Assembly (NCBI GenBank): GCA_958296295.1
Contig: OY282460.1
Coordinates: 2,046,001-2,110,000, forward strand
Reading direction: 5' to 3'
Source of the DNA: an uncultured Pseudomonadales bacterium
GTDB lineage: Bacteria > Pseudomonadota > Gammaproteobacteria > Pseudomonadales > Azotimanducaceae
Length of the DNA stretch: 64,000 nt
In this document: in pieces, positions 15,733 to 24,785 of the stretch
How the letters are laid out: each line of letters starts with the position of its first letter
How positions within the stretch are numbered: position 1 is the first letter of the stretch
The notes under the pieces: model-generated
What the model saw: only the letters and a program-made list of their open reading frames with translations
What the model was told of the DNA's origin: nothing
Database searches by the model: none
Program-made: the position numbers and the translations under genes

Positions 15733-17547
15733 ATGAGTGACGCAACCGGCCCTCGGCGGCTCGCGTTGCGCGACTACGCCGGGGTTCTCGCGCGCTACCT
15801 GCGCGATGACCGCGGCCTGTTCGCCCTGCTTGCGTCCATGCTCGCATGCAACATCGCAGTGGCCTTGCTGACGCCGTTTCTCGCCGCGCTGTTCATCGAC
15901 GGGGCAACTCGCCCGGCGTTGGACCGAACTCAGGCGATGCCGCCGCTCCTCCTCCTGCTCGCCGGGGCGTTCCTTGTGGCCGGGGTCTGTGGGCAGCTAC
16001 TGAAGGTGGCGTCTGCGCATCTCGGTGCGCACATCGCTTGGCGTGCCACGAATCGGCTGCGGACCGATGTCGTTCGGCATTGTCTCGGTCTCGACCTCGC
16101 TTTTCATCACGGGCACGGGCCGGGCGCGATGGTCGAACGGGTCGACGGCGACATGCGTCGGCTCAACCACTTCTTCGCCGAGTTCTTCTTGCAGATCGTC
16201 GGCAACATCGTGCTGCTCGCCTGCCTCCTTGTGGTTGTCGCGTTCGTCGACTGGCGCCTTGCCGCGGCTTTCGTGGTGGCTAGCGGATTGGCGCTGGGTC
16301 TCTTGGTGTACCTCAAGGACTCCACCTCGCCCCGGTGGGGGAGGTCTCTCGAATCCAACGCCGTCCTGTACAACGAGCTCGAGGAGCGGTTCGGGGGAGT
16401 TCGGGATCTGCGCGCGAACGGTGCGCGAGACTACGTGATGCGCAAGTTCACGGAGCGTCTTCGCGCGAACTACCTGACCACCCGTGCGGCTGCGACGTTT
16501 GGCGTCGTCGTGCAACACTCAGGCGCCCTTGTGGTCGCGCTGGGTACCGTGGCGGCGCTTGCCGTTGCAGCGACCCTCTATCTGGGTGGCTCGATCTCGC
16601 TCGGCAGCGTGGTGATGGTCTCCATGTACGGCGCGATGGTCTTCGCGCCTTTGGGGGCGATCATCCGGGAAGTAGACGACTTCCAGCGGGCCGCCGCAGC
16701 GCTCGGCCGTGTCCGCCAACTACTGGCCCGCGAACCGTCCGTAATCGGCGGCGGTGGCGTCGGGTGGGATCCCGGTCCGCTTCGAGTCGAATGCGACGGT
16801 GTTTCCTTTACATACCCCCTGGCCAGGGATTCCGACATCCCGGACGCAGGGCTTCCGAGTTTGCACGACGTGCGCTTCGAACTCGCGCCTGGGGAGATTT
16901 TGGGTTTGGTCGGGCGAACGGGTGCGGGGAAAAGCACCCTCGCGCGGCTGTTGTTGAGGCTCTACGACCCGACGACGGGGTGCATCCGGTTCGACGGGCG
17001 GGACATCCGCCAAGCCACGACGAAAGAGTTGCGTCGCCGGGTGAGCGTGATCACCCAAGATGTCCACCTCTTCGACGCCTCGCTGCGCGACAACATCGCC
17101 GTGTTCAACCCGGCGCTCTCGGACGAGAGCATTCTGGAAGCCTTGCGCCAAGTGGGGCTCCTGTCTTGGTACCGTCGCCAAAGCGGAGGACTGGACACAT
17201 TGCTCTCGTCCAGCGGCGAAGGCATGTCGGCGGGCGAGGCGCAGCTCTTGGGTGTCGCCCGCGCGTTTCTTGTCGATCCGGGTCTGCTGATCCTCGACGA
17301 GCCGACCTCGCGCCTTGATCCGGTCACTGAACGCGCATTCGACAACGCGTTGGCGGGCCTGCTCGGCAACCGGACATGCGTGATCGCCGCCCACCGGCTT
17401 TCCACGCTGGATCGCGTGGATCGGATTCTCGTGCTTGACCGGGGAAGGGTTGTCGAATTCGGGAAACGCCAGGTTCTGGTGGCGGATTCGTCATCGCGGT
17501 TTGCCGCCCTTCTGGCGCGGGGCGAGCTTCAGCTCGTGGCGGAGTAG
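15733..17547 (+). CDS. ABC exporter half-transporter (catalytic NBD)
   Basis: This 604-residue half-transporter has six membrane segments in residues 20-310 and a nucleotide-binding domain in 350-604. Walker A is GRTGAGKST (394-402), the Q-loop residue lies in VITQD near 442, and Walker B is LLILDEPT with the catalytic glutamate at about 523, all intact. The ABC signature is MSAGEAQ (498-504) instead of LSGGQ, which is degenerate. Its partner gene starts four bases after the stop codon. In heterodimeric exporters one ATP site is degenerate; this signature would complete the site containing the partner's altered Walker B. The cargo is unknown. Confidence 0.88.
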   Translation: MSDATGPRRLALRDYAGVLARYLRDDRGLFALLASMLACNIAVALLTPFLAALFIDGATRPALDRTQAMPPLLLLLAGAFLVAGVCGQLLKVASAHLGAHIAWRATNRLRTDVVRHCLGLDLAFHHGHGPGAMVERVDGDMRRLNHFFAEFFLQIVGNIVLLACLLVVVAFVDWRLAAAFVVASGLALGLLVYLKDSTSPRWGRSLESNAVLYNELEERFGGVRDLRANGARDYVMRKFTERLRANYLTTRAAATFGVVVQHSGALVVALGTVAALAVAATLYLGGSISLGSVVMVSMYGAMVFAPLGAIIREVDDFQRAAAALGRVRQLLAREPSVIGGGGVGWDPGPLRVECDGVSFTYPLARDSDIPDAGLPSLHDVRFELAPGEILGLVGRTGAGKSTLARLLLRLYDPTTGCIRFDGRDIRQATTKELRRRVSVITQDVHLFDASLRDNIAVFNPALSDESILEALRQVGLLSWYRRQSGGLDTLLSSSGEGMSAGEAQLLGVARAFLVDPGLLILDEPTSRLDPVTERAFDNALAGLLGNRTCVIAAHRLSTLDRVDRILVLDRGRVVEFGKRQVLVADSSSRFAALLARGELQLVAE

Positions 17548-17551
17548 GCGG

Positions 17552-19327
17552 ATGCGCGCATTCGTGTGGAAACTGATCCGGCACGCACCTGCGACGTTGG
17601 CGATTACCCTCTTGGTCTGGATCGCGCTGTCGTGCCTTCCGGTCGCGACGGGCGTCGTCCAGCAAGGAATCTTCGACGGGCTGCAATTCAAGAGCGAGAT
17701 TCAACCGGTTGTGCTTCTGTTCGTTGCGTTGGCCGCCCTCCGGGTGCTTCAACCGGCAACGGCAGTGCTCTGGATCTGGCTTCACCACACCGTGGAACCG
17801 CGCATGGAGGCGCTCGTTCGCACGAATCTCGTTCAGTGGGTCATGGACGAGTCTGGAAGATCAAAGAACCAACAAATGCCCATCGCGCTCTTAGGGCACG
17901 TTCGCGATGACGTTCCGCTGTTCGTGGACATCGTCAACGAGTGGTACCGGATAATCGGCGAAGGCGTGTTCGTTGTCGTCGCGTTTTCCATCATGCTCTC
18001 CATTGACGCGACAATCACGATCGTCACCTTCGCGCCGCTGGCCGCGGTGGTGGTGTTCACGCACTGGAAACGCGCTCGGCTGCCGGATCTGGTGGGCCGC
18101 GCGCGCGACGCCACGGTCGCGGTCACCAAAACCATCGGCGACCTGTTCGCCGGCGTTGTGACGGTGAAGGTCTTCGACGCCGAGGAAAACGCGCTGCGCC
18201 GCTTGACGACGCTGAACACGCGCAGGGGGCAAGCTGAAGTGCGCAACCGATCCTCGGTTGCTTGGATCGAAGCGATTTCGGAGGCCAGTATCTACGGGGG
18301 CAAGGGGCTCGTGCTGCTCATTGGCGCCGGGGCCATGCTGGATGGCCGTTTCTCGGTTGGCGACTTCATCCTGTTCTCAACCTATCTGGACTGGATGCTT
18401 GACCTGCCGCGCCGACTCGGCCGCCTCTTGAGTCAACAGAAAGTCAGCCAAAAGGCCATTGCGCGATTGGAGGAGACGATCGATCCTGAACCATTCGCTT
18501 CCCTGGTCCGGAATCGGCCCACGCATTTTAGCGGCCCGCTGCCGGTGCTCGCGAATCCCCGCTTGGACGATGAAGATCGGCTGGAGCGCTTGGAAGTGCG
18601 AAATCTGAGCTTTCGCCACCAGCGCCCCTCCGGCGATGGCCATGGATCCAACCCGGGCATATCCGCCGTGTCCTTCACGGCGGCGAGGGGCTCGTTGACG
18701 GTGATTACCGGGCCTGTGGGGGCCGGCAAGTCGACGCTCTTGGAGGTGGTTCTGGGACTGCGCCAAGCGGCCCAAGGCGACATCTGTTGGAACGGCAGAA
18801 AGGTGGCGGCGCCATCCCGATTCATGACGCCGCCCCGCGTTGCCTACCGGCCGCAGCTGCCGGCGTTGTTTTCCGAGTCTCTGCGCGACAACGTGTTGCT
18901 AGGCCTGACGGCGAACGACGCGGATTTACGCGAGGCGTTGTCGAGCGCGTCATTGTTGCCGGACATAGAGCGCTTCGAGAACGGCGTTGAGACGTTGGTG
19001 GGGCCGCGCGGCGCACGGCTGTCGGGCGGGCAGGTGCAGCGCGTGGGCGTCGCCCGGATGTTCATTCGACACTGCCAGTTGTATGCGATAGACGACCTAT
19101 CGAATGCGCTGGACGACGAAACGGAGGCCGAGATCCTGCGGACGATAGCCGCCCGTCGAAGGTCCGGGCAAGGGACATTCCTGATCGTCTCGCATCGACC
19201 TCGCGTGCTCGAAAATGCGGATCAGATTGTGGCGCTGGAGGAAGGCCGGGTTGCGGGTTGCGGCAGCCCGGCGGAGCTTCGAGAGTCGTGTCCTGTCGTA
19301 AAGGCCATCATGGAGGATGCGCGGTAG
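17552..19327 (+). CDS. ABC exporter half-transporter (degenerate NBD)
   Basis: This 591-residue partner of the preceding gene has six membrane segments in about residues 10-290 and a nucleotide-binding domain with Walker A GPVGAGKST (387-395) and a canonical LSGGQVQR signature. Walker B reads YAIDDLSNALD, with aspartate (about 515) at the place of the catalytic glutamate. With the altered signature of the first subunit, this gives one normal and one degenerate ATP site. The start at 17552 follows GGAGTAGGCGG, and the two genes are clearly co-translated. No RiPP enzyme, accessory protein or resistance gene is adjacent, so the transported molecule cannot be guessed. Confidence 0.88.
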   Translation: MRAFVWKLIRHAPATLAITLLVWIALSCLPVATGVVQQGIFDGLQFKSEIQPVVLLFVALAALRVLQPATAVLWIWLHHTVEPRMEALVRTNLVQWVMDESGRSKNQQMPIALLGHVRDDVPLFVDIVNEWYRIIGEGVFVVVAFSIMLSIDATITIVTFAPLAAVVVFTHWKRARLPDLVGRARDATVAVTKTIGDLFAGVVTVKVFDAEENALRRLTTLNTRRGQAEVRNRSSVAWIEAISEASIYGGKGLVLLIGAGAMLDGRFSVGDFILFSTYLDWMLDLPRRLGRLLSQQKVSQKAIARLEETIDPEPFASLVRNRPTHFSGPLPVLANPRLDDEDRLERLEVRNLSFRHQRPSGDGHGSNPGISAVSFTAARGSLTVITGPVGAGKSTLLEVVLGLRQAAQGDICWNGRKVAAPSRFMTPPRVAYRPQLPALFSESLRDNVLLGLTANDADLREALSSASLLPDIERFENGVETLVGPRGARLSGGQVQRVGVARMFIRHCQLYAIDDLSNALDDETEAEILRTIAARRRSGQGTFLIVSHRPRVLENADQIVALEEGRVAGCGSPAELRESCPVVKAIMEDAR

Positions 19328-19400
19328 CGTTAAGAGCCCGCCCCGCCGGCGACCGGACGTTCACGAGAGCGGCGGCATCCGGCTGGATAGGTTCTTTCAT
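19308..19400 (-). CDS. Possible 30-residue peptide ORF
   Basis: A short frame opposite the end of the exporter operon reads MKEPIQPDAAALVNVRSPAG and ends in ALNATAHPP. GGAAC stands upstream of the ATG. It looks superficially like a peptide-precursor leader, but no maturation genes are present and it overlaps the exporter stop codon. It may be meaningless. Confidence 0.15.
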   Translation of the reverse strand: MKEPIQPDAAALVNVRSPAGRALNATAHPP

Positions 19401-19440
19401 GATCCGTTCCTCGGTCGTCGCATCCGGCAGGGCGCATCCG

Positions 19441-19974
19441 TCAGCACCGCGCCGCGCGAGCTTGCGAGGGCCTGTCGCTCTCCTCGCCAACCTGATCCAG
19501 CGCGTCCTGAATGTCCTTGTCGGATAGATAGAAATCTCGTTCCCGCATCAAATCGAACAGCGGCCCGATCGCATCCACGAAGCCCTTCCGTTTTGCGGCG
19601 ACCAGCACGCCGATGATGGTCACGACGTCCAGCCCATGCGTCCGGGCGCGTAGCCGGCCAGCCTTGTCGTCCATCAAGACCAGTGCGTGAGTCTCGCTCG
19701 CATACGTCAACGTGGCGGCTTCGCCCGCGCCCAGATCCGCAAAGATCGGGCTCGTGCTGGTGGTGACTATCTCCAACCAGCCAGCATCCACCGCCGCCTC
19801 GAGCTCGGCTTTGCCGGGCAAGTTGTGGCCGGCCCGCACCTCGTCACGAACTGCCTCGGCAACGGCGACTTTGCAGAACAGTTGTTGAAGCACGCCAAAC
19901 CGAGCGGCTTTGGCGAGGCCGATTAGCGGGCTCGCATCTACTACTACTCTCACTACATCGTCCGGCGTTGACAC
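19441..19974 (-). CDS. DUF3368 PIN-like toxin
   Basis: This 177-residue PIN-fold protein has VVVDASPLIGLAKA with the first acidic residue, LGAGEAATLTYA with the glutamate, LVLMDDKAGRLRA with the paired aspartates, and VVTIIGVLVAAKRKG, the typical DUF3368 order. It follows the antitoxin gene by about 35 bases on the same strand. Pairing of DUF3368 with UPF0175 antitoxins is well known, so this is a type II toxin-antitoxin module, presumably RNA-cleaving. Confidence 0.82.
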   Translation of the reverse strand: MSTPDDVVRVVVDASPLIGLAKAARFGVLQQLFCKVAVAEAVRDEVRAGHNLPGKAELEAAVDAGWLEIVTTSTSPIFADLGAGEAATLTYASETHALVLMDDKAGRLRARTHGLDVVTIIGVLVAAKRKGFVDAIGPLFDLMRERDFYLSDKDIQDALDQVGEESDRPSQARAARC

Positions 19975-20009
19975 TCAATAAAGTCAACGTGATATGTTCC
20001 TATTTCACG

Positions 20010-20357
20010 TCATGGAGGACTACTTTCGAGCCATTTGTCAAGAGTTGCCAGATCTTCGGGCACCGTGTTTGCTCCGCGCACCACTGGTATGCCAAGCCTC
20101 GAAATATGACCGATGAACTCTGCCATCGTCTGTCCAGAGAACTCGGCAGCACGACCGAGCGATAGGCTCTCATCCTTGTAGAGCGCCGTCGCCAGCGCCA
20201 AGCGGATACCTGGTTCGGAGAGCAACGAGTCATCACTGAGATGTACCAGCAGCGCTTCGGGCTGTCGGCGGTTTAGAACCATCACCGGCTGCTCGCGTGC
20301 ATCCCGAAGCGCTGCGGATGGATCGTTCTGCAATTGGCGGACGCTGACAGCTTTCAC
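20010..20357 (-). CDS. Antitoxin with Phd/YefM-like N-terminus and UPF0175 C-terminus
   Basis: The product is about 115 residues. VKAVSVRQLQNDPSAALRDA followed by EQPVMVLNRRQPEALLVHL is a Phd-type DNA-binding start. GIRLALATALYKDESLSLGR, AAEFSGQTMAEFIGHISRLG and IPVV form the UPF0175 helix-turn-helix-like part. GTG at 20357 places the Phd motif at the N-terminus; a TTG at 20405 would add 16 residues of no known type. It leads the DUF3368 toxin gene and should both neutralise the toxin and repress the operon. Confidence 0.75.
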   Translation of the reverse strand: MKAVSVRQLQNDPSAALRDAREQPVMVLNRRQPEALLVHLSDDSLLSEPGIRLALATALYKDESLSLGRAAEFSGQTMAEFIGHISRLGIPVVRGANTVPEDLATLDKWLESSPP

Positions 20358-20599
20358 TCGTATTCCAAAGGGCTTCGGACGACGTAGGTGCAGACCGTAG
20401 CGCAAAGTGTAGGCCCACGCAAAAGCGGCAAACCCAAAACGCCGAGCGGAGCGGTGCAGGAGCGCGCGATTGGCGAGGGGATGTGCGGGGCCCCATCCTC
20501 TCCTCCGTCGCAGCGCCGCCGGTCTTTGTTATGGTGCCGCCTGCAACCGGCGGGCGGCCAGCGGCAACGGCTTCAGGCCCACGAACACTGGCGAAGATT

Positions 20600-21360
20600 G
20601 AACAGGCGCTACTCCCATTCGGAGCTTGAGGCCCTGCTGGCGGACGCCGAGTCGGATTTGGTGGAGCACGAGGAGTCGTTGCGGGGCGACGCGCCGCGAA
20701 CCATTCGCCAGGCCGTCTGCGCGTTTGCGAACGGCTTGCGGCGGCGAAGATGATCCTCTCGGCTGCGGATCCGGTTCCCACCGTAGCCGGCATTCTTGCG
20801 TTGGGCAGGCGGCCGGTCGATCACCTGCCGGGCGCGTATGTGCAGTTTCTGCGTATCGGCGGTACCGAGTGGGGCGGCGACGTACAGGACGAAGCGCGTT
20901 GCGAAGGGCCGATCGCCGATCAGATAAGACGCTTAGACGACAAGCTCATAGGCCACAATCGGGTTGCCGTCGACTTCACTTCCGGGCCCTTGGAGATCCG
21001 ACGGCCAACGTACCCCTGGGGGCCTTGCAACAGCTAACGCGCAACGCCGTGATGCATCGCGCCTACGAAGGCACGAACGCGCCAGTGCGCGTCTACTGGT
21101 TCGACGATCGCGTCGAGATCATGTGCCCCGGCGGCCCCTACGGCGTCGTTACGGTCGAGACGTTCGGCCGGCCCGATGCCGTCGACTATCGCAACCCGAT
21201 TGTTGCCGAGGCGATGCGGGTGCTGGGTCTGGTGCAACGCTACGGGGTGGGCATTGCCGCGGCGCGTCGCGCATTGCGCGACAATAAGCAGCCGGCGCCG
21301 GAGTTCGAGGTGCGCGCCGAACTGGTGCGCTGCACGGTTCGGGCAGGCGCTCGGCGGTAG
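20600..21360 (+). pseudogene. Decayed AlbA_2 / HATPase_c_4 (ATP-binding) gene
   Basis: The 5' part reads YSHSELEALLADAESDLVEH then APRTIRQAVCAFANGL, the opening of AlbA_2 proteins. The rest of that domain is missing. After 20750 the sequence resumes as TVAGILALGRRPVDHLPGAY, then in a third register LQQLTRNAVMHRAYEGTNAP, VRVYWFDDRVEIMCPGGPYG and AEAMRVLGLVQRYGVGIAAA, the C-terminal ATPase-like domain. A large internal deletion plus at least one frameshift (near 21010) leave no functional protein. Confidence 0.75.
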
Positions 21361-21467
21361 CCGTCCTGGGCGTGTCGCGCTTGACGCGCATCCAAGGCGT
21401 CCGGCCTACGGCGATTCGCCTCCGCAACGGTGTAGTCTGCCGTGCTCGCCGATTTGGAGAAGCCGCC

Positions 21468-22067
21468 ATGAAACTGATCCTCGCTTCTTCGTCGCGCTAC
21501 CGGCGCGAGCTGCTTGAACGCTTCGGGCTGCCCTTCGAGGTGGCGCCGCCGGATGTGGACGAGGTTGCCCGGCCGCGGGAATCCGCGCGCGATCTCGTCG
21601 TGCGCTTGGCGGTGGCGAAGGCGCGAGCGGTGGCGGCCCGGCGTCCGAACGCGCTCGTCGTCGGTTCCGATCAGCTGGCCAGCCTGGAAGGGCATGTGCT
21701 TGGCAAGCCGGCCACGGAGGAACGCGCCGTGCGGCAGTTGATGTCTTTCGCCGGCCGGCGGGTCGAGTTCCTTACCGGCGTGGCCGTTGTGCGAAGCGAC
21801 ACCATGCGCACTCGCACGCATCTCGACGTGACCACGGCGCGGTTTCGCAGATTCACGATCGCGTGCGCGAGGCGCTATGTGGTGCGCGACCGGCCGTTCG
21901 ATTGCGCCGGGGGAATCAAGTTCGAGAGCTTGGGGCCGCTGCTGCTCGCCGCGGTGGAGACGCAAGATCCCAGCGCCGCCATCGGCCTGCCTCTCATCAA
22001 GCTGGGCGAACTGCTGCGTTTGGAGGGCGTGGACCCGCTTGCCGAATCCGCATGGCCGAGTGTATGA
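21468..22067 (+). CDS. maf: Maf/YceF-type nucleoside triphosphate pyrophosphatase
   Basis: This 199-residue house-cleaning enzyme opens LILASSSRYRRELLERFGLP, the family signature. It has VVGSDQLASLEG (the catalytic aspartate) and FLTGVAVV. PFDCAGGIKFESLGPLLLAAV is the YceF-type region, associated with 7-methyl-GTP hydrolysis. ATG at 21468 is chosen because upstream residues are not conserved. It converges with rluC (6-base gap), and both lie in the orientations known from enterobacteria, where yceF lies between rluC and yceD-rpmF. Confidence 0.9.
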   Translation: MKLILASSSRYRRELLERFGLPFEVAPPDVDEVARPRESARDLVVRLAVAKARAVAARRPNALVVGSDQLASLEGHVLGKPATEERAVRQLMSFAGRRVEFLTGVAVVRSDTMRTRTHLDVTTARFRRFTIACARRYVVRDRPFDCAGGIKFESLGPLLLAAVETQDPSAAIGLPLIKLGELLRLEGVDPLAESAWPSV

Positions 22068-22073
22068 ACACCG

Positions 22074-23060
22074 TCAGCCGCCGTGTTCCAAGCGTTCTCG
22101 GAAGGTTTTGAAGACGGCGGGCGGCGGTGCGCGAAACCGGTGCCGATGGCCGCGCAGCCGCACCGCGAGTTCGCTCGCATGCAGAAGCAGCCGCGGGTGG
22201 CCGAATTTCTTGGCGATGTCCGGCCCTGCGTATTTCTCGTCGCCGATGATGGGATGGCCGCTGGCCATGGCGTGGACGCGAATCTGATGGGTGCGCCCGG
22301 TCTTGGGGTACACCGCCAGCCAAGTGGCGGCGCCATCGCCGAGCCAACGCTCCACGGTGAAGTCCGTGCGGGCGGGTTCGCCATCGGCACGCACGCGCAC
22401 GCGCCGCTCGCCTCCCGTCGTGAGAACACGCGCCAGCGGCATCTCGACCCGCCGCGCGCCTCGCGGCCAGCGCCCGGCAACGATGGCGTCGTAGCGTTTG
22501 CCGACCTGTCCGGCGCGAAACTCGCCGTGCAATTCCAAGAGCGTCCGGCGATTCTTCGCCACCGCCAGACAACCGGAGGTTTCCCGATCCAGCCGATGCG
22601 CCAACTGGCAGTGCGCGGCCACTTCAGCGCCGACCAAGGCGCGCAGCGCTTCAATCACCCCGAAGGCCACGCCGCTGCCGCCATGCACGGCCATGCCGCT
22701 CGGCTTGTCGAGCACCAACAGGTTCTCGTCCTCGTGGATGACGGCGGCGCGTAGCGCTTCAGCCAGTTTCGAGCCCGGCCGGCCAGTCGGCGGCGTCGGA
22801 TCACGTCGATGGGGTGGGACGCGGATGCTGTCGCCGCGTTGCAGGCGGTAGTCCGGCCCGGCGCGGGCGCCGTTCACACGGACCTCGCCGCGGCGCAGCA
22901 TTCGGTATACGCGGCTGCGTGGCACGCCCTTGAGTCGGGCAAGGAGGAAGTTGTCCAAACGCCGGCCGTCATCGACGTCTATGCGGACGATTTCCACGGC
23001 GAGCGTAGTCACGGTTGGCGGGCCGGCAGCGAGGGGCTGCGCGAATGCTACTGCAACCAC
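22074..23060 (-). CDS. rluC: 23S rRNA pseudouridine synthase RluC
   Basis: This 328-residue enzyme has an N-terminal S4 RNA-binding domain (RRLDNFLLARLKGVPRSRVY and MLRRGEVRVNGARA) and a synthase domain with the catalytic aspartate in HRLDRETSGCLAVAK. PKTGRTHQIRVHAMASGHPI and GDEKY are the later signature. Length and order match RluC, which modifies U955, U2504 and U2580 of 23S rRNA in E. coli. The rne gene, normally divergent and adjacent, lies here 13.4 kb away across accessory DNA. Confidence 0.93.
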   Translation of the reverse strand: MVAVAFAQPLAAGPPTVTTLAVEIVRIDVDDGRRLDNFLLARLKGVPRSRVYRMLRRGEVRVNGARAGPDYRLQRGDSIRVPPHRRDPTPPTGRPGSKLAEALRAAVIHEDENLLVLDKPSGMAVHGGSGVAFGVIEALRALVGAEVAAHCQLAHRLDRETSGCLAVAKNRRTLLELHGEFRAGQVGKRYDAIVAGRWPRGARRVEMPLARVLTTGGERRVRVRADGEPARTDFTVERWLGDGAATWLAVYPKTGRTHQIRVHAMASGHPIIGDEKYAGPDIAKKFGHPRLLLHASELAVRLRGHRHRFRAPPPAVFKTFRERLEHGG

Positions 23061-23162
23061 CGTTCCTTCCGTGCCGGCACGGCATGCAAGGCGAAGGGCG
23101 GATCCATTACCGGCCGTGGCGCGCCTATGCTATTACGCACCCAAGGCACGGAGTAAGCGCCG

Positions 23163-24185
23163 TTGCTTGCGCACAGCGTTATTCGCGATGACGAAGATCT
23201 CGCCGGCCTGCTCGCCGCCGGCTGGGGGCTTCGCCTCGCATCCACCACGCTTTTGCACGCGGGAACCGCCAACTGCCGCGTGCTCGTCTGCGATGGCGAG
23301 CGGTTCTTTCTCAAGGAGCATGGCCCTTCCACACAGCCGTTTCAGCTGGAGCGCGAACGCTACCTGCTCGCCCATCTGGCCCGTGTGCGCATCCCGGTCA
23401 GCACTGTCGTCCCCACAGGCGACGGGGCGGCGTTCGTAGCCCACCGCGAACGCTTGTTTCAGCTGCAGTCTTTCGTGGCCGGCCGTATGTGGCCGAAGCA
23501 CCAGGCGCCGCCGTGGCTACTCGAGGAACTGGCCATAACGCTAGGCAGAATCGTCCGCGCTCTGGAGGCGGTGCCGCGTTTGCCGAGCGGCTGCGGGAAG
23601 TGGTTTGCCGGGCGCTTGCCGGCGCGGGCACAGCGCCTGCGCGCGCTGGCCACGCAAATCGAAACCGCGCCTTGGCTGAAGGAAGCTGAACGCAGTCGGT
23701 TGAGCAGGAGTGCGCGAACGAAAGCGGATCTCGTCGAACGCCTTGTGGGATGTGGCCTGTCCAGCCGCGACTTCACGATCGGCAACACACACGGCGACTA
23801 CTCGCTGTTGCAGGTGCTTTGCGCGGGCAAGTCGGTCGCGGCCGTGGTGGACTTCGAGAAGGCGAGCCAACTTCCCTACGTTTGGGAGGTGGTCCGCTCG
23901 TTCACTTACGCCCACCCATCGTGCCGGCATGGCGGATTGGATCCGGCCGCTCTAGAGCACTACTTCAGGGCGTTCGAGTCGGTGATGCCGTTGCGTCCGG
24001 GCGAACGCCGCCGATCCTTGCCGCTCTACCTCTTGCAGTTGGCGCCCAGCACGTTCGGCTTCGCGCAATTGGCCGCAAGCGCGACGTCGAACCAAGCGGA
24101 CTTGGTCGAGTTCGCCTGCTGGCGCACGGCCATGTGCAAGACGTTGCAGGCCCTGCCTCTCGCGCAAGCAGCACAGACCTCGTAG
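23163..24185 (+). CDS. APH/homoserine-kinase-like phosphotransferase
   Basis: This 340-residue protein of the aminoglycoside phosphotransferase/ChoK fold has a nucleotide-binding lysine region RFFLKEHGPS and the catalytic loop NTHGDYSLLQVL (HGD...N replaced by HGDYSLLQ). The metal motif is VVDFEKAS. The missing Asn after HGD suggests a divergent or non-antibiotic substrate. The apparent start is a TTG at 23163; no better start keeps the N-terminus. It is divergent from rluC with about 100 bases between. Calling it a resistance gene would be unjustified. Confidence 0.7.
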   Translation: MLAHSVIRDDEDLAGLLAAGWGLRLASTTLLHAGTANCRVLVCDGERFFLKEHGPSTQPFQLERERYLLAHLARVRIPVSTVVPTGDGAAFVAHRERLFQLQSFVAGRMWPKHQAPPWLLEELAITLGRIVRALEAVPRLPSGCGKWFAGRLPARAQRLRALATQIETAPWLKEAERSRLSRSARTKADLVERLVGCGLSSRDFTIGNTHGDYSLLQVLCAGKSVAAVVDFEKASQLPYVWEVVRSFTYAHPSCRHGGLDPAALEHYFRAFESVMPLRPGERRRSLPLYLLQLAPSTFGFAQLAASATSNQADLVEFACWRTAMCKTLQALPLAQAAQTS

Positions 24186-24237
24186 CGCGATACGAGCGCG
24201 AGAGCGGTCTGTTGGTTTGGCGCCTCTGTGCGAAAGT

Positions 24238-24580
24238 GGTTGTGTGCGCCAAATGCCAGCCAATTGTAGTCGGCCATGTTACGGGTAATCAGCGGCAAAA
24301 GGTACACAAGCAGGAATCCGATGGTCTCGTTGTCTGCCACCTCCACCGATGTCGGCCTCAGTTCGATTCGGGGCGCGTGCTTCATCGAGTGCCGCAAGCT
24401 CAAGTGGCAGATGGCCCAGAGCGCCACTGCGCCTAGAATGGACATGCTGCCCGATGCGTACTCGGAGTCCATCAACAAGACGATCCCGTAGATGCCAAGC
24501 GCCGGGGCGAATGCCGTGAATGTCAGCATCGCCTTCCAAAAGGCGTAAATCCGATGGCCTAGCCAAGCCAACATGTCCAA
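24238..24580 (-). pseudogene. Truncated polytopic membrane protein
   Basis: From ATG 24580 the frame reads WLGHRIYAFWKAMLTFTAFA, PALGIYGIVLLMDSEYASGS and MSILGAVALWAICHLSLRH, then ETIGFLLVYLLPLITRNMAD and YNWLAFG. That gives two certain membrane segments and probably a third. From about residue 114 the frame runs antisense into the phosphotransferase gene and loses protein character, so the 3' end has been removed. Reduced GC content suggests transfer. I do not recognise the family. Confidence 0.45.
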
Positions 24581-24785
24581 TGTCTAGTTTGGCGGATCAA
24601 TCGGCTGCGAACCACGAGCCGCGAAACGCGGTCCAACTGACGCCGCGTTCTTGGTGACCGCCATACGAGGGATGGCATCGCCGGCGCCTTCGTTCACGCC
24701 CAAAGGGATGTAGAGCACCGCATCGCGATAACGCCCACTTTGCCGACAGACCACCACCGCCCGCTCCGCGGGGCGTCCCGTGATC

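Noticed and set aside
23163..24185. Aminoglycoside resistance gene
   Set aside because: Only the general kinase fold is supported. The loop after HGD lacks the expected Asn and no resistance context is present.
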